In this document: one piece after another, positions 17,860 through 27,101 of the stretch | Layout: every line of letters begins with the position of its first letter | Position numbering within the stretch: the stretch's first letter is position 1 | Assembly (NCBI GenBank): GCA_022777645.1 | Contig: JALFFX010000059.1 | Span: 1-53,316, forward strand | DNA length: 53,316 nucleotides | Reading direction: 5' to 3' | Source: Erysipelotrichaceae bacterium | GTDB lineage: Bacteria; Bacillota_I; Bacilli_A; RFN20; CAG-826 | The notes under the pieces: generated by a model | What the model was told of the DNA's origin: nothing | What the model saw: only the letters and a program-made list of their open reading frames with translations | Database searches by the model: none | Translations under genes and position numbers: made by a program

Positions 17860-19167
17860 TTATACACGTTCTCTGAGGACAATTTCAATCGGCGTCCCAT
17901 CTAAATTGAAAGAATCGCGTAATCTATTTTCCAAATATCGCATATATGAAAAATGGGCGTATTTTGGTTTATTGACAAATAAGACAAATGTTGGTGGGCA
18001 GCTATTCGCCTGGTTTGCAAAATATATTTTTAAACGACCATGATTGAATTCAGGTGCTTCATTCATCATTTGGGCATCTTGTAAAACATCATTTAAAAGC
18101 GATGTTGGAATATGAGTGTCATATGCTTTATGAACTTTTTCAATGTATGTGAAAATATTGCTCACTTTTGATTTTGTTAATGCGGAAACAAAGATAATTG
18201 GGGCATAACTTAAAAATTGGAATTCTTTGCGAATTTTCTTCTCGTATTCTTTTTGAGTATTTTGATCTTTTTTTATTGTGTCCCATTTATTGACAACAAT
18301 AATAATTGCCTTTTTTCTATCAACAGCATAGCCGACAACATGTTTATCTTGTTCAATAATACCTTTTTCAGCATCGATAACAAAAAGGACGATTTCACTT
18401 CTATCAATGGCAGAAAGCGCTCTTAAAGCGGCATATTTATCAATGCTTTCATATATTTTTCCGCGTTTTTTAAGACCAGCAGTATCGATAACTACATAAT
18501 TGTTACCATCGCGAGAAAAAGGAGTGTCAACACTGTCGCGTGTTGTTCCTTCAATATTTGAAACAATAACTCTTTCTTGGTTAAGCAAAGCGTTAACTAA
18601 ACTTGATTTGCCAACATTAGGTCGACCGATTAACGAAAAAGTAATTTGATTTTCATATTCTTGTTCAACTTCATCAGGAATATAAGAAACGATTTTATCT
18701 AAAATATCACCAATGCCAATGCCGTGTTCACCACTTGTTGGAATTGGCTCTCCGAGTCCGAGAGCGTAAAATTCGCTTATTGATAAACTCATGTCAAAAT
18801 TATCAATTTTGTTAACTGCTAAAATTGTTTTCTTTTTTGCTTTATGAAGCATATTAGCAATTAAACGATCATCACTTGTTAAACCGCGTTTTCCGTCCCC
18901 GATAAAAACAATGATATCAGCTTCTTCAATCGCGATTTCTGCTTGCATGCGAATTTGTTCTTGAAATGGTCTATTTTTTACTTCGATTCCACCGGTGTCG
19001 ATCAATCGAAAAGACTTTCCAAGCCAGGATGTAGTTTCATATAAACGGTCACGAGTAATACCTGCTTGATCATCAACAATTGATCTTTTGCGACCGATGA
19101 TACGGTTAAAAATCGTTGATTTACCAACGTTTGGACTTCCAATTAAAGCAACGACTGCAAGTGCCAT
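17860..19167 (-). CDS. der: Ribosome-associated GTPase Der (EngA)
   Basis: Der is a double-GTPase needed for 50S subunit maturation. G1 motifs are GSPNVGKST in domain 1 and GRPNVGKSS in domain 2; the G4 motifs NKID and NKWD are also present. A C-terminal KH-like domain ends the 435 residues, the usual size. AGGTGAA precedes the ATG, which shares a base with the cmk stop. The cmk-der-HU order is a familiar Firmicutes arrangement. Confidence 0.97.
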   Translation of the reverse strand: MALAVVALIGSPNVGKSTIFNRIIGRKRSIVDDQAGITRDRLYETTSWLGKSFRLIDTGGIEVKNRPFQEQIRMQAEIAIEEADIIVFIGDGKRGLTSDDRLIANMLHKAKKKTILAVNKIDNFDMSLSISEFYALGLGEPIPTSGEHGIGIGDILDKIVSYIPDEVEQEYENQITFSLIGRPNVGKSSLVNALLNQERVIVSNIEGTTRDSVDTPFSRDGNNYVVIDTAGLKKRGKIYESIDKYAALRALSAIDRSEIVLFVIDAEKGIIEQDKHVVGYAVDRKKAIIIVVNKWDTIKKDQNTQKEYEKKIRKEFQFLSYAPIIFVSALTKSKVSNIFTYIEKVHKAYDTHIPTSLLNDVLQDAQMMNEAPEFNHGRLKIYFANQANSCPPTFVLFVNKPKYAHFSYMRYLENRLRDSFNLDGTPIEIVLRERV

Positions 19168-19835
19168 TAAAATTCACCTACTTTATCTTTGATAATTTTT
19201 AACACAGCGGCGTGAACTTGTTCAATGCTCAATAAAGATGTATCGAGCAAGATTGAATCTTCAGCTGGTTTTAATGGAGCAAAGGCACGACTTGAATCGA
19301 TGCGATCGCGTTTTTCGACATCTTCAACAATTTCTTCATATGTGCAAGGAATGCCTTTTTCCATATTTTCTTTAAAGCGGCGATCAGCTCTTTCTTTAAC
19401 TGATGCGACCATAAATATTTTAACATCGGCATTAGGGAGAACGTATGTTCCAATATCTCTACCATCCATTACGACAGATTGAGACTCCGCCATTTTACGT
19501 TGTAATTCTACTAAAGCAAGACGAATATCTTTATAAGATGCGATATAAGAAACGTTTGAAGATACTTTTTGTTCACGAATAACTCGTGTGACATCTTTTC
19601 CAGAACACATAACTTTGCCATCAGGATATAAAACAATATCAACTTCTGGAATGAGTTTGACGCATTCTTTTTCGTTTTTTGGATCAACACCTTTGTCAAT
19701 GACATAAGATGTAAAAGCGCGATACATTGCACCGGTATCGATATAAGTAAAACCAAGCGATTTAGCGACAAGCTTTGAGATAGTGGATTTTCCGGCGGCA
19801 GCTGGTCCATCTATTGCAACAACAACACGTTTCAT
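19167..19835 (-). CDS. cmk: Cytidylate kinase
   Basis: Cmk phosphorylates CMP and dCMP. The P-loop GPAAAGKS sits at residues 10-17, followed by the NMP-binding DTGAMYRA and the lid region around MDGRDIGTYVLP. The ORF track begins at 19946 with 37 extra, non-homologous residues. A GGAGG 8 bases before the ATG at 19835 (MKRVVVAIDG) and the family N-terminus both favour the shorter 222-residue form. Confidence 0.96.
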   Translation of the reverse strand: MKRVVVAIDGPAAAGKSTISKLVAKSLGFTYIDTGAMYRAFTSYVIDKGVDPKNEKECVKLIPEVDIVLYPDGKVMCSGKDVTRVIREQKVSSNVSYIASYKDIRLALVELQRKMAESQSVVMDGRDIGTYVLPNADVKIFMVASVKERADRRFKENMEKGIPCTYEEIVEDVEKRDRIDSSRAFAPLKPAEDSILLDTSLLSIEQVHAAVLKIIKDKVGEF

Positions 19836-19837
19836 AA

Positions 19838-20161
19838 TTATTGACCTCCAAAATATAAGATTCCGCTTATTAAAGCTGTTATTGATAATATTGTTAATAT
19901 TATTGATACAATGATAACATAATTCCTTCTTTTCTTGTGAAGCCAAAGTAAAGGTGATATTTCTTCATGCTCACCTTTATCATATAATTCGTAGGCATCA
20001 AGCAAATCATCATAAGGAATCGAAGTTGAATCTTTATTTTCTGCTAAGACTTTATCGACTCTATCGCTCGTCTTTTTCATAGTTGAATCATCGTTTGATG
20101 GAAAAGATGCAGCAATTTCATCGCGATATTTTTTAAACTTTTCAACCCTTGTCTCAGCCAT
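19838..20161 (-). CDS. Small membrane protein of unknown function
   Basis: I do not recognise this 107-residue protein. It has a charged, probably helical cytoplasmic part (residues 1-75) and one C-terminal TM helix (about 79-104, YVIIVSIILTILSITAL) preceded by the basic anchor HKKRRN, so it looks tail-anchored. It ends 2 bases before cmk, implying co-transcription with cmk-der-HU. No Shine-Dalgarno is visible before its ATG. It could be a lineage-specific division or envelope factor; nothing in the sequence decides this. Confidence 0.7.
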   Translation of the reverse strand: MAETRVEKFKKYRDEIAASFPSNDDSTMKKTSDRVDKVLAENKDSTSIPYDDLLDAYELYDKGEHEEISPLLWLHKKRRNYVIIVSIILTILSITALISGILYFGGQ

Positions 20162-20276
20162 AGTTTATATTTTAATATAGGTCTTAAGTTTTTTTAAGGA
20201 AAAGTCATTCCAATTTATATATATCGTTTTTGAATCACATTAAAACGAAAATATAGGGAAACAAATTGTCTTTTAT

Positions 20277-20305
20277 TTGATATTGCGAGAACTCTTTATT
20301 ATAAT
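20277..20305 (+). promoter_or_regulatory. Promoter of the ferredoxin gene
   Basis: TTGATA and TATAAT are separated by 17 bases, 24 bases upstream of the ferredoxin ATG. This is the closest match to a consensus housekeeping promoter in the window. Confidence 0.75.
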
Positions 20306-20328
20306 AACTTCAGTTGGAGGGAATTTTT

Positions 20329-20499
20329 ATGCCAAAAGTAAAAGTTAACACCGAAGCATGTGCCTCATGTGGTTTATGTGTTTCAAGTTGCCCAGATGTC
20401 TTCGAATTCGATGATGAAGGACACGCAAAAGCAGTTGTCGAAGAAGTTGAAGGCGATCTCGGTTTCGAATGCCCATTTGGTGCAATCGAAGTTGAATAA
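20329..20499 (+). CDS. Ferredoxin, single [4Fe-4S]
   Basis: This 56-residue electron carrier has Cys11, Cys14 and Cys17 plus Cys48-Pro (ECPFGAIEVE) as the four cluster ligands, with an extra Cys21 as in the Thermotoga/Desulfovibrio single-cluster type. In those, the equivalent Cys forms a disulfide, but here no second partner Cys exists. GGAGG lies 7 bases before the ATG at 20329, so the five extra residues of the ORF track (from 20314) are not used. It is monocistronic, with a consensus promoter and a bidirectional terminator. Confidence 0.95.
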   Translation: MPKVKVNTEACASCGLCVSSCPDVFEFDDEGHAKAVVEEVEGDLGFECPFGAIEVE

Positions 20500-20547
20500 T
20501 TAAACACAAAAACTTCAATAAGCATTATTGCAATTAAGGAAAAAAAT

Positions 20548-20585
20548 AAAACCTCATCAATAACAACGAATAAAGATGAGGTTTT
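20548..20585. terminator. Bidirectional terminator between ferredoxin and ribU
   Basis: AAAACCTCATC and GATGAGGTTTT form an 11-base-pair stem around a 16-base loop, with T-rich tails on both strands. It serves both convergent genes. Confidence 0.85.
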
Positions 20586-20606
20586 TTCTTTGCTGTTAAA
20601 TCGCGT

Positions 20607-21302
20607 TTATTGCAAATTATCGATGAGTTTATGCGACGACTTATAAATAAGAAATGTCGCTAAAATAACAATCGCGTCTTTAATCACATTAAACGGCAAT
20701 ACAGCGATTAATCCATATGTCCAACCAACATCGCTAATATTTGGATTGGCTAATTGGCAAATGAAAAGCAATTGTTCTGCACTCATTCCATACATAAACA
20801 TATAAAATGGAACCATAACATAAATGTTACCAATAACTGAAATTACAATTTGAATAAAAGAGCCAAGTAATAAGCCAAGTATCGCGCCTTTGATGTTGCG
20901 CATTTTTTTGTAAATAATCGCACTTGGTAAAACAAAAGCAGTGGAAAATAATAAATCAGATAATTCACCAACAAGCATTGTGCCGGTAAAAGGAAGTTTG
21001 ATAATGGTTTTTACTAAAATTGAGCCAAACGCTACTAAAGGTCCATAAGCAAATCCGGCAATAAATAATGGGATTTCATCGAAATGGAATTCAAAAAAAG
21101 ATGGGAATATAGGCACAGGAAATTTAAACAATGGAACAATATATAATATTGTTGATATGCCACCAAAAATGCCAATTCGTGTAATGGTTTTAACTAAATT
21201 GCTGCGTTTTGTTTTGATTTTGTTATCGCTATAAACTTTTATAAAAGCGGCAATAAATAAAAGCAAGACAACAATTTCAACAACTGAATAGAAAATATTC
21301 AT
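20607..21302 (-). CDS. ribU: Riboflavin ECF transporter S component RibU
   Basis: RibU is the membrane substrate-binding subunit that takes up riboflavin with the shared ECF AAT module. The protein has about six TM helices and the family riboflavin-site motif (FPSFFEFHFDEIPLFIAGFAYGP). The ORF track uses a TTG at 21335 inside the riboswitch. The ATG at 21302 (MNIFYSVVEIV), 9 bases after AGAAGGG, is preferred and gives 231 residues. No riboflavin biosynthesis genes are in the window, fitting a scavenging lifestyle. Regulation is by the FMN riboswitch just upstream. Confidence 0.93.
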   Translation of the reverse strand: MNIFYSVVEIVVLLLFIAAFIKVYSDNKIKTKRSNLVKTITRIGIFGGISTILYIVPLFKFPVPIFPSFFEFHFDEIPLFIAGFAYGPLVAFGSILVKTIIKLPFTGTMLVGELSDLLFSTAFVLPSAIIYKKMRNIKGAILGLLLGSFIQIVISVIGNIYVMVPFYMFMYGMSAEQLLFICQLANPNISDVGWTYGLIAVLPFNVIKDAIVILATFLIYKSSHKLIDNLQ

Positions 21303-21310
21303 AAAAAAAT

Positions 21311-21444
21311 ACCCTTCTATCAGGGCGAAAAACAATTGTTTCTTTCATCCAGACTTTACTGTCGCCTCTAGAATTTCACTAGATCAACCATTATATGGTT
21401 CGTGGGGTTTACCACCGGTCAGGAATTTCACCTTGCCCTGAAAC
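21311..21444 (-). promoter_or_regulatory. FMN riboswitch with translational expression platform
   Basis: The minus strand carries the RFN element: GGTGAAATTCCTGACCGG early, GGCGACAGTAAAGTCTGGAT late, and a closing GUUUC/GAAAC P1 (21440-21444 with 21338-21342). Downstream, GCCCUGAUAGAAGGGU (21311-21326) can fold into a hairpin that buries the AGAAGGG ribosome-binding site. Alternatively its GCCCUG can pair with CAGGGC (21435-21440) at the 5' edge of the aptamer. That suggests FMN binding hides the RBS, and absence of FMN frees it. The aptamer call is certain; the switching scheme is inference. Confidence 0.93.
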
Positions 21445-21452
21445 TAAAAATA

Positions 21453-21481
21453 ATTATAAAGGGTTTTTTACAATAAGTGAA
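21453..21481 (-). promoter_or_regulatory. Promoter of the ribU riboswitch transcript
   Basis: TTCACT and TATAAT on the minus strand are 17 bases apart and overlap the last codons of rsmG. The predicted start is within a few bases of the first base of the RFN aptamer, which is how such leaders are usually placed. Confidence 0.6.
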
Positions 21482-22158
21482 TAATTTCTTGGGTATTTAT
21501 TTTTGCTTTTTTTATTTTTCTTAATAAGTAATATCGCTCTTTTATCAATATTGTTTGGCAAGACAAATTTATTGACACTTTCAAGACTGCAATCAAGAAT
21601 TTTAAGCGATGTTTTTGCACGAGCAATTTCTTCGTCAACATCATATTTTTTATACGCTAACAAGGCACCATTAACCTTGAGAAAAGGAATAGTTAATTCT
21701 AGTAAAATATTTAGTTCCACAACAGCGCGAGCAGAGGCAAAATCATAATATTCTCGATTTTTATTTTCTTCCGCGCGCTTATTAAATATTGATACATTAT
21801 CTAAAGATAATTTATTTTTTACTTCATTCAAAAATGATACTTTTTTAGCATTTGATTCATATAAATCAATTTTTAATTGTTTATTTAAAATCGCTAATGG
21901 AAGAGCAGGAAATCCAGCGCCAGATCCAATATCGAGCAAATGCTTATGTGAAAAATCAACAAAATTCATCACATATAAAGAATCGATGAAATGCTTATAT
22001 AAAACATCATTTTCTTCAAGAATTGTTGTTAAATTAAATTTTTCATTCCATTTCAAAAGAAGATCATAATAAATGTTAAATTTATTTAATGTGTCATCAT
22101 CAACATTTATATGAAGACTGTTTTCAATAAAGTTTTTCAAAATATCTAGATTTTTCAT
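21454..22158 (-). CDS. rsmG: 16S rRNA (guanine527-N7)-methyltransferase
   Basis: RsmG (GidB) methylates G527 of 16S rRNA. The SAM-binding loop LLDIGSGAGFPALPLAI and the substrate block SARAVVELNILLELT are present. The 234 residues are normal. The start overlaps the mnmG stop by four bases, the usual mnmG-rsmG pairing. The lysine-rich tail (KKNKKSKNKYPRNY) is typical of the family. The promoter of ribU lies within its last codons. Confidence 0.95.
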   Translation of the reverse strand: MKNLDILKNFIENSLHINVDDDTLNKFNIYYDLLLKWNEKFNLTTILEENDVLYKHFIDSLYVMNFVDFSHKHLLDIGSGAGFPALPLAILNKQLKIDLYESNAKKVSFLNEVKNKLSLDNVSIFNKRAEENKNREYYDFASARAVVELNILLELTIPFLKVNGALLAYKKYDVDEEIARAKTSLKILDCSLESVNKFVLPNNIDKRAILLIKKNKKSKNKYPRNYSLIVKNPL

Positions 22159-24023
22159 TTATGTTTTTTAAGTTGCAAAATAAGAATCGAAATATCGCTA
22201 GGATTGACACCAGATATACGTCCGGCTTGACCGATTGTAAGCGGACGAATTTTATCTAATTTTTGGCGAGCTTCTAAAGCGATTTGATCCATTGAAAGAT
22301 AATCTATATCATGTGGCAATAAATAATTTTCATATTTTTCAAAAGATAACGCTTCTTCTTTTTCGCGTTTGATGTATCCATCATATTTAACTGATACTTC
22401 AAGTTGACTAACACCAATATAATCGAGTTCGATATCTTTTAAATCGTCGAGCAAATATTGCAAATGCTCATATTTAACATTTGGCCTTTTTAATAATTCA
22501 AGACCACTTACACCACAAGAAAGTGTTTCAAGATTTTGCGAAAGCAAATAATCATTTACTCTTTTACTTGAGCCCAAATAATTTTTCTTTAATATTTCTA
22601 TCGCTTTAGCGATATTTTCATTTTTCTTCAAGAATTTTTGATATCTTTCTTCACTTATCAAACCATATTTATAGCCATATGGAGTAAGGCGGATATCGGC
22701 GTTATCATGACGAAGAAGCAAACGGTATTCTGCTCTTGAAGATAATAAGCGATATGGCTCATTTGTCCCTTTTGTCACCAAATCATCGATCATAACACCA
22801 ATATAAGATTCATTTCTTTTTAAAATAAATGGTTCTTTGTTTAAAACATATAATGCGGCATTAATTCCGGCAACAATGCCAAGTCCGGCTGCTTCTTCAT
22901 ATCCTGATGTTCCACATATTTGTCCAGCACCATATAAACCTTTATATTTTTTAAGGGCAAGTGTTAAATCAAATTGAAGAGGATCAAAAGCGTCATATTC
23001 AATCGCATATGCATATTTTAAAAACTCGGCATTTTCAAGTCCTTGTAATGAATGAACCATCTTTTCTTGAATATCTTCGCTCATCGCCGTTGAAAAACCT
23101 TGTAAATAAATAGATTCTCCATCGAAAAATTCTGGTTCTAAAAATAATTGATGACGTAATTTATCTTTAAAAGTCATCACTTTGCTTTCAATCGATGGGC
23201 AATAACGAGGACCAACCCCACTTTGAAGACCATTGTATGTGGCGGTATTATCCAAATTACTGCGAATGATATTATGAGTATTTTCGTTTGTATAAATTAA
23301 ATAACATGGTAGTTGTTCAGAAAGAGGAATAAATTTATCAGTTTCAAAAGAAAAAGCATAATTTCCTTCCATTCCTGGTTGAATGCTTCCACATGAGAAA
23401 TCGATTGATGATTTTTTAATTCTTGGAGGTGTTCCGGTTTTAAATCTAATGATATCAAAACCCATTTTTTGTAAGCATTTTGATAAACCGCATGATGGTT
23501 TTTCACCATCTGGTCCACCACTATATTTATGATGACCACGCAATATCTCGCTTTCCATATATGTGCCAGTTGCAATGACAACTGCTTTAGCAAAAATATC
23601 GCCATTTTTAAAAGCTTTTACACCTTTAATAATATTACCTTCATATAATATTTCTTTAACTTCATCTTCGATGATTGATAAATTTTCTGTGTTATCTAAA
23701 ATATCTTGAATAAAAGATGGGTATAAATATTTATCTTCTTGAGCACGTAAACATTGAACACCAGGGCCTTTACCGGTGTTAAGCATTTTGATCTGAATAT
23801 ATTTTTTATCAGCAGCCTTGCCCATTATTCCCCCTAAAGCATCAACTTCACGGACAACAATTCCTTTTGCTGATCCACCAATTGAGGGATTGCAAGGCAT
23901 ATTTGAAATCATTTTTTTGTTAAGCGTAATCAAAAGTGTCTTCAAGCCCATAACACTTGAAGCATGACATGCCTCGACTCCAGCATGACCACCACCGATA
24001 ACGATAACATCAAAATTATCCAT
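22155..24023 (-). CDS. mnmG: tRNA uridine-5-carboxymethylaminomethyl modification enzyme MnmG
   Basis: MnmG (GidA), with MnmE, installs cmnm5U34 in tRNA using FAD and folate. The FAD loop VIVIGGGHAGVEAC is at the N-terminus, with the GidA blocks NMPCNPSIGGSAKG and CGTSGYEEAAGLG. At 622 residues it is full length. Its ATG shares one base with the sufB stop, so it is probably transcribed from the suf operon. mnmE is not in the window. Confidence 0.97.
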   Translation of the reverse strand: MDNFDVIVIGGGHAGVEACHASSVMGLKTLLITLNKKMISNMPCNPSIGGSAKGIVVREVDALGGIMGKAADKKYIQIKMLNTGKGPGVQCLRAQEDKYLYPSFIQDILDNTENLSIIEDEVKEILYEGNIIKGVKAFKNGDIFAKAVVIATGTYMESEILRGHHKYSGGPDGEKPSCGLSKCLQKMGFDIIRFKTGTPPRIKKSSIDFSCGSIQPGMEGNYAFSFETDKFIPLSEQLPCYLIYTNENTHNIIRSNLDNTATYNGLQSGVGPRYCPSIESKVMTFKDKLRHQLFLEPEFFDGESIYLQGFSTAMSEDIQEKMVHSLQGLENAEFLKYAYAIEYDAFDPLQFDLTLALKKYKGLYGAGQICGTSGYEEAAGLGIVAGINAALYVLNKEPFILKRNESYIGVMIDDLVTKGTNEPYRLLSSRAEYRLLLRHDNADIRLTPYGYKYGLISEERYQKFLKKNENIAKAIEILKKNYLGSSKRVNDYLLSQNLETLSCGVSGLELLKRPNVKYEHLQYLLDDLKDIELDYIGVSQLEVSVKYDGYIKREKEEALSFEKYENYLLPHDIDYLSMDQIALEARQKLDKIRPLTIGQAGRISGVNPSDISILILQLKKHK

Positions 24024-25429
24024 TAACCAATGCTCCCATCCATATCCATTTTGATAAGTTGATTTAACTCAACCGCATATTCCATTGGCAATTCTTTGGA
24101 AAATGGTTCAATAAATCCCATAATGATCATTTGAGTTGCGTCTTTACGCGAAATACCTCTGCTCATCAAATAAAATAATTGATCTTCATTGATTTTTGAA
24201 ACAGTGGCTTCATGTTCAATAAATGAGGTATTATTTCCGACTGCGTTTGTTGGAATTGTATCTGATTTAGAAATATCATCTAATATCAAAGTGTCACATT
24301 CGACATGTGATTTGCAATTATATGCATTTTTCATCATTCTGACCGTGCCGCGATAATTGGCAACACCACCATTTTTGACAATTGATTTTGAAATAATTGT
24401 TGATGATGTATTGCTCGCTAAGTGAATCATTCTTGCGCCAGCATCTTGATATTGATTTTTACCCGCAACAGCGATGGAAATACAATTTCCCCTCGCTCCT
24501 TCTCCTGCTAAAATACAAGCTGGATATTTCATATTTGTTTGACTGCCGATGTTACCATCGATCCAATCCATTTGTCCATTTTCTTTAACGAGTGCTCTTT
24601 TGGTGACTAAATTGACAATATTTGTCGACCAGTTTTGGACTGTTGAATAGCGACATTTTGCATCTTTTAAAACAACGATTTCAACCACGGCAGCATGTAA
24701 ACTATCTTTGCTATATATTGGAGCAGTACATCCTTCAACATAATGAAGGTCACTGCCTTCTTCACAGATAATTAATGTTCTTTCAAATTGACCACTTTTT
24801 TCGTTATTAATACGAAAATATGATTGCAAAGGTTTGTCTAATTTAACGCCTTTTGGAACATAAATAAACGAACCTCCAGACCAAACTGCTCCATTTAACG
24901 CTGCGAATTTATTATCGCGATATGGCACGACTGTATTGAAATATTTTTTGACAATTTCAGGACAAACTTGGACTGCTTGATCGGTTGATAAAAAGATAAC
25001 GCCTTTGTCTTCAACTTCTTTTAACATATTGTGATAAACAGCTTCACTTTCATATTGAGTTGTAACACCTGCTAAATATTTTTGTTCAGCTTCAGGAATA
25101 CCAAGTTTTTGGAAAGTATTTTTAATTGTTTCTGGAACTTCATTCCAGTCTTTTTCAACCTTTTTTGATGAACGTATAAAATATGTATATGATTGGAAAT
25201 CAAGACTTGATAAATCTGGTCCAAAAGAAGGCATATCCATTTCCATAAAAGCTTTATAAGCTTTAAGGCGGAATTCAAGCATCCATTCCGGTTCGTTTTT
25301 AAGACGTGATATTTCACGGACTACCGCTTCATTTAATCCTTTTCCAGTGTTGATTAAAGATACGTCTTCATCTTTGAATCCGTATTTATATTCTTCACCA
25401 ACACTTTTTTTAATATCTTTTTCTTCCAT
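24023..25429 (-). CDS. sufB: Fe-S cluster assembly scaffold SufB
   Basis: SufB is the main scaffold of the SufBCD complex on which [4Fe-4S] clusters are built. The 468 residues show the family blocks around [42 protein letters not shown] and the C-terminal [12 protein letters not shown] motif shared with SufD. AAAGGA precedes the ATG. It is the last suf gene in the order sufC-D-S-U-B, the same order as in B. subtilis. Confidence 0.97.
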   Translation of the reverse strand: MEEKDIKKSVGEEYKYGFKDEDVSLINTGKGLNEAVVREISRLKNEPEWMLEFRLKAYKAFMEMDMPSFGPDLSSLDFQSYTYFIRSSKKVEKDWNEVPETIKNTFQKLGIPEAEQKYLAGVTTQYESEAVYHNMLKEVEDKGVIFLSTDQAVQVCPEIVKKYFNTVVPYRDNKFAALNGAVWSGGSFIYVPKGVKLDKPLQSYFRINNEKSGQFERTLIICEEGSDLHYVEGCTAPIYSKDSLHAAVVEIVVLKDAKCRYSTVQNWSTNIVNLVTKRALVKENGQMDWIDGNIGSQTNMKYPACILAGEGARGNCISIAVAGKNQYQDAGARMIHLASNTSSTIISKSIVKNGGVANYRGTVRMMKNAYNCKSHVECDTLILDDISKSDTIPTNAVGNNTSFIEHEATVSKINEDQLFYLMSRGISRKDATQMIIMGFIEPFSKELPMEYAVELNQLIKMDMDGSIG

Positions 25430-25431
25430 AA

Positions 25432-25884
25432 TTATTTATGTTCCTTTGAACAAGAATGGATAATCTCTTCCATCCCGTCCCAGCCAATCGTCGCACATTT
25501 TATGCGGGCTGCCTGTTTTGATGTATTCATAAAAACAATTGCTTCATCAAGAACAGTATCATCATAATCTTCTTCATGAATCATATGTTTGTATTGATCG
25601 ATAATATATAATGCTTCATCAAATGATTTGCCAATTAGCAATTGACACATTATATCAGTGCTCGCAGTTGAAATCGTGCAAGCAACGCCATCAAAACAGC
25701 AATCAGAAACGACTCCATTATCATTTAAAAGATAAATAGTAATATCATCAATACAATTGCTGGAATTCATATTGATTGACTCATATTTTTCAATATTGCT
25801 TTCCGGTTTATGTTTAAAAGTTGGATTATCATAATGCTCCATAATAATTTGGCGCATCATTTGGGGACTAAGCGAAATAGGCAT
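25432..25884 (-). CDS. sufU: SufU, sulfur-transfer protein of the Suf system
   Basis: SufU accepts sulfur from SufS through a zinc-bound cysteine in Gram-positives. The expected ligands are visible: Cys44 and Asp46 in NCIDD, Cys69 in GVACTIST and a C-terminal Cys in [11 protein letters not shown]. The ORF-track start is GTG at 25899. The ATG at 25884 ([21 protein letters not shown]) matches the N-terminus of homologues and has GGTGG upstream, giving 150 residues. It overlaps the sufS 3' end by 17 bases. Confidence 0.94.
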   Translation of the reverse strand: MPISLSPQMMRQIIMEHYDNPTFKHKPESNIEKYESINMNSSNCIDDITIYLLNDNGVVSDCCFDGVACTISTASTDIMCQLLIGKSFDEALYIIDQYKHMIHEEDYDDTVLDEAIVFMNTSKQAARIKCATIGWDGMEEIIHSCSKEHK

Positions 25885-27100
25885 CGAGGAAATTACCACC
25901 TTTCTTTAAAGCATCAACTAAAGCATCGATATCTTCTTTAGTTGTATAAAAATATATTGAAGCGCGACATGTCGCCACTTCATGAAGAAAACTCACCAAT
26001 ATTTTGGCGCAGTGTTGACCACTTCTAACCGCAATACCTTGAGAATTTAAATAAGTTGCTAAATCTTGGGCAAAAATGCCTTTGACATTAAATGTAACAA
26101 TGCCAGCTTCAGCATCTTCATTATAAATAATGATATCGGGAACTTCTTTCATTTTTTTAATCATATATGAGCGAAGTTCTCTTTCATAATTTTCAATATT
26201 TTTCATACCGATGTTATTTAAATATTCAACAGCGGCTTTGACCCCATAAATACCTTCAAGGTTTAATGTTCCGGCTTCAAATTTTGATGGTGGATTTACA
26301 TATTTTACATCACCGCACATATCAAATTTTGCGTTCATTCCACCGCCAGACATAAGTGGGTCGGTTTTATTTAAAAGTTCATATTTGCCATATAATATTC
26401 CAACCCCAGTTGGACCACACATTTTATGAGCAGAAAATGATAAGAAATCAATATCTAAATCTTTGACATCAATTTCCATGTGTGGCACAGATTGAGCGCC
26501 ATCGCAGACAACAATAACATTATGCTCATGGGCAATCCTAGCAATTTCTTTGACATCGATAAGGAAACCAAGGACATTTGTCACTTGGGCAATTGCAATA
26601 ATCTTTGTGTTCGGAGTAATTGCTTTTGAAACATTTTCTGGTGTTAATCGTCCACTTTTATCAAGAGGAATATACCCGATTTTAGCACCAGTAATCTCAT
26701 GAACTTTAAACCATGGAAGAACATTTGAAGCATGCTCTGCTTGAGTGATTAATATCTCATCGTTTTCATTTAAATATTTCGCGCCATAGCCATACGCAAT
26801 CAAATTGATTGACATGGAAGTTCCACTTGTGAAAACGACTTCGTTTTCCTCTGCGTTAATAAATTTAGCGACACTTTTTCTTGATTCTTCCACACGTGTG
26901 TCAACGTTGAAACATAAATCATAATCACCGCGATGAGAATTTGCAGTTTCATTCATCAAATAATTATTAACCGCTTCGATAACACAATCAGGTTTAAATG
27001 TTGTGGAAGCATTGTCTAAAAACACAAGATCATGTCCTTGCATTTTCTTGTTGTTTCTATACATTGGAAAATCTTTTCTAATCTTATATGGATCTATCAT
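25868..27100 (-). CDS. sufS: Cysteine desulfurase SufS
   Basis: SufS is a PLP enzyme releasing sulfur from cysteine for cluster assembly. The PLP lysine is in FSAHKMCGPTGVG, the cofactor Asp in VCDGAQSVPH, and the catalytic Cys in RSGQHCAK. The ORF track begins at 27145; GGAGG nine bases before the ATG at 27100 (MIDPYKIRKDFPM) favours a 410-residue protein, matching the family. It lies between sufD and sufU. Confidence 0.96.
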   Translation of the reverse strand: MIDPYKIRKDFPMYRNNKKMQGHDLVFLDNASTTFKPDCVIEAVNNYLMNETANSHRGDYDLCFNVDTRVEESRKSVAKFINAEENEVVFTSGTSMSINLIAYGYGAKYLNENDEILITQAEHASNVLPWFKVHEITGAKIGYIPLDKSGRLTPENVSKAITPNTKIIAIAQVTNVLGFLIDVKEIARIAHEHNVIVVCDGAQSVPHMEIDVKDLDIDFLSFSAHKMCGPTGVGILYGKYELLNKTDPLMSGGGMNAKFDMCGDVKYVNPPSKFEAGTLNLEGIYGVKAAVEYLNNIGMKNIENYERELRSYMIKKMKEVPDIIIYNEDAEAGIVTFNVKGIFAQDLATYLNSQGIAVRSGQHCAKILVSFLHEVATCRASIYFYTTKEDIDALVDALKKGGNFLDAYFA

Positions 27101-27101
27101 T

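Noticed and set aside
17566-17904. 112-residue plus-strand ORF opposite HU
   Set aside because: It is a shadow of the HU gene, which has an RBS, family motifs and a terminator.
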